DNA from: Burkholderia lata
GTDB lineage: Bacteria > Pseudomonadota > Gammaproteobacteria > Burkholderiales > Burkholderiaceae
Direction of reading: 5' to 3'
Length of the DNA: 64,000 bases
Assembly (NCBI RefSeq): GCF_000012945.1
Contig: NC_007510.1
Span: forward strand, 3,286,001-3,350,000
Part shown: positions 55,542 through 61,557 of the stretch, piece by piece
Numbering within the stretch: the stretch's first letter is position 1
How the letters are laid out: every line of letters starts with the position of its first letter
Position numbers and translations under genes: made by a program
The notes under the pieces: generated by a model
What the model saw: the letters and a program-made list of their open reading frames with translations, nothing else
Told to the model about the DNA's origin: nothing
The model's database searches: none

Positions 55542-57056
55542 TTATTCGACATGCTCGCCGTGCAGGACCACGTCGAGGCCTTCGCGCTCTTCTTCTTCCG
55601 ACACGCGCAGGCCGATCGTGAGATCGATCAGCTTCAGCAGCACGAAGCTCAGCACGCCGCTGTAGACCAGCGTGATCAGCACGCCCTTGGCCTGCAGCAG
55701 CAGGCTGCCGTCGGCGCCGCCGATGTCCTTGACCGCGAACACGCCTGTCAGCAGCGCGCCGAGAATCCCGCCCACGCCGTGCACGCCGAATGCGTCGAGC
55801 GAATCGTCGTAGCCGAGCTTCGACTTGAGCCACGTCGCCGACCAGAAGCACACGACGCCGGCTGCGATGCCGATCACGAGTGCACCCGTCACGCCGACGA
55901 AGCCGGCTGCCGGCGTGATCGCGACGAGACCCGCGACCGCACCCGACACGATGCCGAGCACCGACGGCTTGCCGTGCGAGATCCACTCGGCGAACATCCA
56001 GCCGAGCGCCGCGCAGGCGGTCGCGACTTGCGTCGTCAGCATCGCGAAACCGGCACGGCCGTCGGCCGCGACTGCGGAACCCGCGTTGAAGCCGAACCAG
56101 CCGACCCACAGCATCGAGCCGCCGATCATCGTCAGCACGAGGTTGTGCGGCGCCATCGATTCACGACCGAAGCCGATGCGCTTGCCGAGCATCAGGCATG
56201 ACACGAGGCCCGCGATACCGGCGTTGATGTGCACCACCGTGCCGCCCGCGAAGTCGAGCACGCCATCCGACGACAGCCAGCCGGTCGGCTCCCACACCAT
56301 GTGCGCGATCGGCACATAGACGATCAGCGACCAGAGCGTCATGAACACGAGCATCGCCGAAAACTTCATCCGGTCGGCGAACGCGCCGCAGATCAGGGCC
56401 GGTGTGATGATCGCGAACGTCATCTGGTAGACGAAGTAGACCGATTCCGGAATCGTCGTCGCCAGGTGGCTGACGGTCAGCGTCGTCGCCTTGTCGCCCT
56501 TGACGTAGGTCATCCCGTGCAGGAACGCACGCGACAGGCCGCCAATGAAGCCGTTGCCCGGCGTGAACGCGAGGCTGTAGCCGACCACCGTCCACAGCAC
56601 CGTGATCACCGCGGTGATCGCGAAGCTCTGCATCACCGTCGCGAGCACGTTCTTCTTGCGGACCATGCCGGCGTAGAACAGCGCGAGGCCGGGGATCGTC
56701 ATGAACAGCACGAGCGCGGTGGAGGTCAGCATCCACGCGGTGTCGCCCGCACTGATCTTCGACGAATCGACCGTGAACGGCTCGGTCGGCGCGGCCGGTG
56801 CGGCCGGGGCCGAAGCGGCAGCGGCGGCCGATGCATCGGTGGCGCCCGAGGCCGGTGCGGCGGCAGCGGCCGTGGCGGATGCGTCGGTGGCAGCCGGTGC
56901 CGAAGCGGCCGGAGCGGCGGCAGCCGAAGCGTCGGAAGCCATTGCGGCGGGGGCGGACGCGGCCGCGGCGGACGCCGCGTCGTCGGCGAGCGCGGAGCCG
57001 ACGCCGGCCGCGATCAGCGAGCCGGCCATCAGCAGGGACATCAGAAGTTTGCGCAT
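55542..57056 (-). CDS. amtB: Ammonium transporter AmtB with an Ala-rich N-terminal extension
   Basis: A 504-residue transporter. A signal peptide (MRKLLMSLLMAGSLIAAGVG) is followed by an alanine-rich low-complexity segment (about 28-92) and the Amt domain with eleven helices. GDTAWMLTSTALVLFMTIPG opens the domain; the pore His residues are in VVHINAGIAGLVSCL and FGVHGVGGILGALLTG. Most AmtB proteins lack the Ala-rich block, which would lie in the periplasm. It follows glnK by 37 bases; GlnK blocks AmtB when nitrogen is plentiful. Confidence 0.95.
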   Translation of the reverse strand: MRKLLMSLLMAGSLIAAGVGSALADDAASAAAASAPAAMASDASAAAAPAASAPAATDASATAAAAAPASGATDASAAAAASAPAAPAAPTEPFTVDSSKISAGDTAWMLTSTALVLFMTIPGLALFYAGMVRKKNVLATVMQSFAITAVITVLWTVVGYSLAFTPGNGFIGGLSRAFLHGMTYVKGDKATTLTVSHLATTIPESVYFVYQMTFAIITPALICGAFADRMKFSAMLVFMTLWSLIVYVPIAHMVWEPTGWLSSDGVLDFAGGTVVHINAGIAGLVSCLMLGKRIGFGRESMAPHNLVLTMIGGSMLWVGWFGFNAGSAVAADGRAGFAMLTTQVATACAALGWMFAEWISHGKPSVLGIVSGAVAGLVAITPAAGFVGVTGALVIGIAAGVVCFWSATWLKSKLGYDDSLDAFGVHGVGGILGALLTGVFAVKDIGGADGSLLLQAKGVLITLVYSGVLSFVLLKLIDLTIGLRVSEEEEREGLDVVLHGEHVE

Positions 57057-57093
57057 CTTGGGTTTCCTCTTGTCGCTTGTCTTGTCTGTTCTG

Positions 57094-57787
<694 letters not shown>

Positions 57788-58039
57788 ATGAAGCAACCCA
57801 GCGACGTTTTCAACGATCTGCAGTCGCGCGTCAGCGATCTGCTGAAAAACTCGCCGGCCAAGGACGTCGAGCGCAACGTGAAGGCCATGCTGTCGCAAGG
57901 CTTCTCGAAGCTCGATCTCGTCACGCGCGAGGAATTCGACACGCAGGCGCAGGTGCTCGCCCGCACCCGCGTGCGCCTCGAGGAACTCGAGAAACGCGTC
58001 GCGGAACTCGAGCAGAAGCTCGCCGCGCCGCAAGCCTGA
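57788..58039 (+). CDS. ubiK: Ubiquinone biosynthesis accessory factor UbiK
   Basis: An 83-residue protein of the UbiK/BMFP (YqiC) family. The N-terminal part (SDVFNDLQSRVSDLLKNSP) is amphipathic and the C-terminus (VLARTRVRLEELEKRVAELEQKL) is a regular coiled coil. It is thought to help the soluble Ubi complex in ubiquinone synthesis, which feeds the bd oxidase. AAGGGG lies before the ATG at 57788; the frame is open 35 codons upstream. Confidence 0.92.
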   Translation: MKQPSDVFNDLQSRVSDLLKNSPAKDVERNVKAMLSQGFSKLDLVTREEFDTQAQVLARTRVRLEELEKRVAELEQKLAAPQA

Positions 58040-58123
58040 CGCCCTACCCGGCCACAAGGTCCGGGCGCGGGCCGCCTCGTGCGGCTCGCGCCCGCCGCCC
58101 TCGAAGCATTGAAGTACTGAAAT
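58040..58123. other. Intergenic spacer after ubiK
   Basis: GC-rich spacer leading into a repeat array; GGGCGCGGGCCGCCTCGTGC-type bases can fold with the following GGCTCGCGCCC but there is no T-tract. No gene seen. Confidence 0.35.
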
Positions 58124-58320
58124 CGTCCCCGCTCTTCGTCGGCCGTCGTTCTCCGCAGCACCCCGCTCTTCGCTGTTCATCGCTCTTCGCAGTCTCCCCG
58201 CTCTTCGTTGTCCCTCGCTCTTCGTTGTCCCTCGCTCTTCGCTGTCCGTCGCTCTTCGCAGTCTCCCCGCTCTTCGCTGCCCCTCGCTCTTCGCAGTCCG
58301 TCGTTCCGCTGTTCCTCGTT
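58124..58320. repeat. Degenerate 17-18-base tandem array upstream of comM
   Basis: About ten copies of a unit close to CGCTCTTCGTTGTCCCT. Two adjacent copies are identical, others differ in the last bases (CGCTCTTCGCTGTCCGT, CGCTCTTCGCAGTCTCCC). It occupies most of the 382-base gap between ubiK and comM, has no ribosome site and encodes only low-complexity peptides. It looks like a minisatellite. Confidence 0.85.
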
Positions 58321-58421
58321 CTTTCCCCGCGCCACGCCGGCAAGCGCGCACCGATTCCTCCGATTCCCGCGGCATGCGGCCCCGAACGGCCGTCGTCCGT
58401 CTTGTTTACAGGAGCCTCGCC

Positions 58422-59471
58422 ATGTCGCTCGCCGTGGTGCGCAGTCGCGCGCCCGCCTCCGGCCGTGCGCCGGACGTCACCGTCGAAGTCCATCTCGCCA
58501 ACGGGCTGCCGTCGTTCTCGATCGTCGGCCTGCCCGATCTCGAAGTCCGCGAAAGCCGCGAGCGAGTCCGCGCCGCGCTGCAGAACTGCGGCTTCGAATT
58601 TCCCGTGCGCCGCATTACCGTCAACCTCGCGCCGGCCGACCTGCCGAAGGAGTCGGGGCGGTTCGACCTGCCGATCGCGCTCGGCATCCTCGCCGCGAAC
58701 GGCCAGATCCCGGCCGGCGCGCTGGCCGGCCGCGAATTCGCGGGCGAACTGTCGCTGACGGGCGCACTGCGGCCGATGCGCGGCGCATTCGCGATGGCCT
58801 GTGGGGTCGCGCGGGACTGGCAGTCTGCGGAAAGTGGCGCGGCTTCCGGTTTCGGTTCCGGCACGCTCTCCGGTTCAGGCAGCGGTGGCCAACGGGCCGG
58901 CCCGGAGGCGGGCTCCGCCGCTGCGTCGAACACCCCCGAGCTGTACCTGCCGCTCGCCAGCGCCGCCGAGGCCGCGCTCGTGCCGGGCGTCACCGTATTC
59001 GGCGCGCCGGACCTGCCCGCGCTGTGCGCACACCTCACCGATGCGCCGGACGGGCAGCTCACGCCGGTCGCCGCGCCGTGCCTCGACGACCTGCCGATGC
59101 CGGCCGCCCCCGATCTCGCCGATGTGGTCGGCCAGCGCGGCGCCCGCCGCGCGCTGGAAGTCGCGGCCGCGGGCGGCCATCACATGCTGATGGTCGGGCC
59201 ACCGGGCGCCGGCAAGTCGATGCTGGCCGCCCGGCTGCCGGGCCTCCTGCCGCCGCTGACCGACGACGAGGCGCTGACGTCGGCGGCGCTCCTCTCCGCG
59301 AGCCGCCTCGGCTTCTCGCCCGCGCAGTGGCGTCGGCGGCCGTTCCGCGCACCACATCACTCGTCGAGCGCCGCCGCGCTGGTCGGCGGCCGCAACCCGC
59401 CGCAACCAGGCGAGATCACGCTCGCGCACCTCGGCGTGCTGTTCCTCGACGAGCTGGAGGTTAGGTATTGA
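58422..59471 (+). pseudogene. comM: comM (YifB-type Mg-chelatase-like AAA ATPase), truncated by an island
   Basis: ComM is a hexameric branch-migration helicase needed to integrate transforming DNA. The N-terminal Lon-like domain is intact (VTVEVHLANGLPSFSIVGLP, FPVRRITVNLAPADLPKESG) and Walker A is GPPGAGKSM (about 260-268). A Ser/Gly-rich stretch of about 35 residues (about 146-180) is inserted within it. The protein then reads LGVLFLDEL, the start of Walker B, and continues EVRY-stop; the family continues DELPEF. The last about 150 residues, including the sensor and C-terminal domains, are absent, so helicase activity should be lost. CAGGAG precedes the ATG at 58422. The break lies at 59456/59457. 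Confidence 0.9.
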
Positions 59472-59671
59472 AATTGTTGTTTGTCCGCATGGATCTACCC
59501 TTCTTACGGTATCGAGGGGCGGCGAAGAGCCAGCCCACTATCACGCAGGGATAACATGGTCTCCGCACACGCCTGAGTAGCTACCCGTAACCGGGCAATC
59601 ATCGATATGACGCAACGAAAGACAAGGACCAGCGAGTGTGGGCTATTGATCCACGGAAATCGCGCGGAAGT
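59472..59671. other. Island left-end non-coding segment
   Basis: About 200 bases between the comM break and the XRE gene. It could hold the terminal recognition sites of the element. I see no clear repeats; CTACCC occurs twice, at 59505-59510 and 59581-59586, in loosely similar contexts. Confidence 0.35.
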
Positions 59672-59986
59672 TCACAGGCCAGCGGCCCCCAACAGTTCCG
59701 AGGGACGGCAGGAAAGTGCGCGCGCAATTTTGAGCAGGTTCAGCAGCGTAACGTTACGCTCACCACGTTCGATTTTGCCCATATGACTTCGGTCAATGTT
59801 GGCAAGATGAGCAAGCGTTTCCTGAGAAATGTCGAGCTCTAGCCGACGAACGCGAATAGCCTTCCCCACTTCCTTAAGGTTCGCCTCCGTATCGCTTCGA
59901 CCAGATACCCTTTCCATCGGGATATGGTCGATGTACCATGCCAGATTGGCCACGGCATTTACGACCCATTTTCGCCACTGGCCCAT
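59672..59986 (-). CDS. XRE-family transcriptional regulator
   Basis: A protein of about 104 residues with a C-terminal Cro/C1 helix-turn-helix: LKEVGKAIRVRRLELDISQE, then TLAHLANIDRSHMGKIERGE and NVTLLNLLKIARALSCRPSEL. The first 35 residues (GQWRKWVVNAVANLAWYIDH) are unusual and may be an upstream extension; an ATG at 59917 would start just before the HTH domain. None of the candidate starts has a good ribosome site. It points towards the broken comM and away from the other island genes, and probably controls them from the shared intergenic palindrome. Confidence 0.72.
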   Translation of the reverse strand: MGQWRKWVVNAVANLAWYIDHIPMERVSGRSDTEANLKEVGKAIRVRRLELDISQETLAHLANIDRSHMGKIERGERNVTLLNLLKIARALSCRPSELLGAAGL

Positions 59987-60005
59987 CACTTGGGATGACT
60001 GAGGT

Positions 60006-60683
60006 TTGATCAAACAAGACGAAGTGCGGTCGGCACTCGCGGATGTTCGAAGCGGGCTGGCCTATTTTGAGCGCGTGCTCGATACAGTCGATACGGGGAA
60101 TGGACCAATTTCTCGCGGCCACATCGACCTGGTCGGCGCTCTCATGATCAGAGGCTCCGTGGACGTCTGGTACCGAGGTGAATACATAGCCGTTCCGTTT
60201 CGGCGGCTTTCGGAGTGGTTTAGAAACCCGATGACCATCACCGCGGAACGCCATCTAGTCGACGAGGCCACGATCCGTCGATGGGCGGACCGAGAAATCG
60301 ATGAAAGCGGCGGAACGATGGACCTCCCCTGCAACCACCCAGGTTGCCGCCGAGTGCGTACCTTGGCCTTCTATGGCCCGCAAGAGATGCAAGCTGCAGA
60401 AGTCAAATCGGCCTCGGCAATGTGGTATTGCCACCGCCATCGACTACTGGCCTGGCAATCACAAAAGGCTCTTGGTGACGATCACGTCACGGCACTGAAG
60501 CGCGTGCATGATCTTCCTGGCTGCAGTCGCCAGCAGCTTGGCGCGAAAAAGAGTGACACCGACTTCCTTGTATCACTTGGTCTTCTATCAATGTCTACAC
60601 ATAACGCGCATATCGGGGGCCGATCACTCGCGTTCTACCTTACTGACGAAGGCCAGAGATATGTTCTAAAGTTTTCGACGTAA
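60006..60683 (+). CDS. Uncharacterised island protein with a Cys/His cluster
   Basis: A 225-residue protein I do not recognise. The N-terminal half is helical. A probable zinc site is formed by C109, C114, C142 and H145 (DLPCNHPGCRRVRTLAFYG and AMWYCHRHRLLAW). The C-terminal segment KRVHDLPGCSRQQLGAKK...LGLLS...LAFYLTDEGQRYV reads like a winged helix (MarR-type strand with YLTDEG). The start is probably TTG 60006, within the palindrome TTGATCAA; a GTG at 60021 is an alternative. It is soluble, with no signal peptide. A DNA-binding or regulatory role is a guess. Confidence 0.65.
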   Translation: MIKQDEVRSALADVRSGLAYFERVLDTVDTGNGPISRGHIDLVGALMIRGSVDVWYRGEYIAVPFRRLSEWFRNPMTITAERHLVDEATIRRWADREIDESGGTMDLPCNHPGCRRVRTLAFYGPQEMQAAEVKSASAMWYCHRHRLLAWQSQKALGDDHVTALKRVHDLPGCSRQQLGAKKSDTDFLVSLGLLSMSTHNAHIGGRSLAFYLTDEGQRYVLKFST

Positions 60684-60766
60684 TACATGCAGACACATCG
60701 ATACATAGCTGGAAGTGATTACTCGACGGCTATTCGGCATCTCTGGCCGACCAGCACAGGAGAAAA

Positions 60767-61450
60767 ATGGATAGCTTTGACCTGTCCGACCTCGATAACG
60801 TCTCGCTCGATGGTCTCGAATTTTGCCTACACGTATATCGCATATTCGAAGGTCTCAGACAGACTGAAGAGGGACGAGTTAAGCTCCGCATGCGCGCATC
60901 GGATGTCGAAAAGAAAATCCTGGAAGAACTACTGCCGATATGCAAGTTCGTGCAGGCTCGCTATCGTCCGGGACGATACATTTCGGTACGGTGGATAGAC
61001 GGAAATCAGGCCTTCGATGCCGAGCTGGAGCAGCACGGAGACTATGTATCCAAAGGGCACCACCCGTCTCGAGTGTACCTAGAAGTAACCTGCGCCGTGC
61101 ACAGCAACGACCATCTATGCAGAGAGCTAATCACGAAGAGTGGAGCTTGCTTCAGCCCCGACGGCGTAAAGCGCCGCAAGTCCGGCGAGATTGCCTCAGA
61201 CCCAGTCGTCTACGCCGGCGTCGAGTACGCGCAGAGCTTCAGCAATATTGTTCTTGATCGGATATCGAAGAAGATCAAAAAAAACTACCCGCCTGGAACA
61301 ATCCTGGTAATCCCGTGCACGCCCGGCAACCTCTGCTTCCAAGATGATTGGGACGCGCTTGTCAGCAGCGTCAAATGCCGACTCCCGACTCATTCGTTCG
61401 GCGAGATATTTATCTATGACACCACTCTCGAGCACATGACGTCGCTATGA
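60767..61450 (+). CDS. Uncharacterised island protein, possible PD-(D/E)XK-like fold
   Basis: A 227-residue protein I cannot assign. AGGAGAAAA precedes the ATG. The segment GNQAFDAELEQHGDYV...SRVYLEVTCAVHSND resembles a restriction-endonuclease-like core, with D84/E86 as possible acidic residues and E106-V-T108 in place of E-x-K. The later PGTILVIPCTPG and SFGEIFIYDTT fit the C-terminal strands of such folds. The lysine of the canonical motif is missing, so activity is uncertain. It lies 83 bases after the Cys/His gene and 107 before the large HTH protein. Confidence 0.6.
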   Translation: MDSFDLSDLDNVSLDGLEFCLHVYRIFEGLRQTEEGRVKLRMRASDVEKKILEELLPICKFVQARYRPGRYISVRWIDGNQAFDAELEQHGDYVSKGHHPSRVYLEVTCAVHSNDHLCRELITKSGACFSPDGVKRRKSGEIASDPVVYAGVEYAQSFSNIVLDRISKKIKKNYPPGTILVIPCTPGNLCFQDDWDALVSSVKCRLPTHSFGEIFIYDTTLEHMTSL

Positions 61451-61557
61451 CTCGTCACACCCATGTGTCGTGCTGCCTCAAATCAACAATGCCTACCCTA
61501 CACAAATACGCTTGACTAACCAGTATCAGCATTCTAGATTGATCTCATATTTTAAAT

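Noticed and set aside
58124..58320. The repeat array as a CRISPR
   Set aside because: Units are contiguous with no unique spacers, are only 17-18 bases and are degenerate; no cas genes are nearby.
59470..59485. TTGTCCGC near the island end resembles part of a Tn7 terminus
   Set aside because: It is only eight bases, in the wrong relative position to the break, and I see no repeated transposase-binding sites or tns genes in the window.
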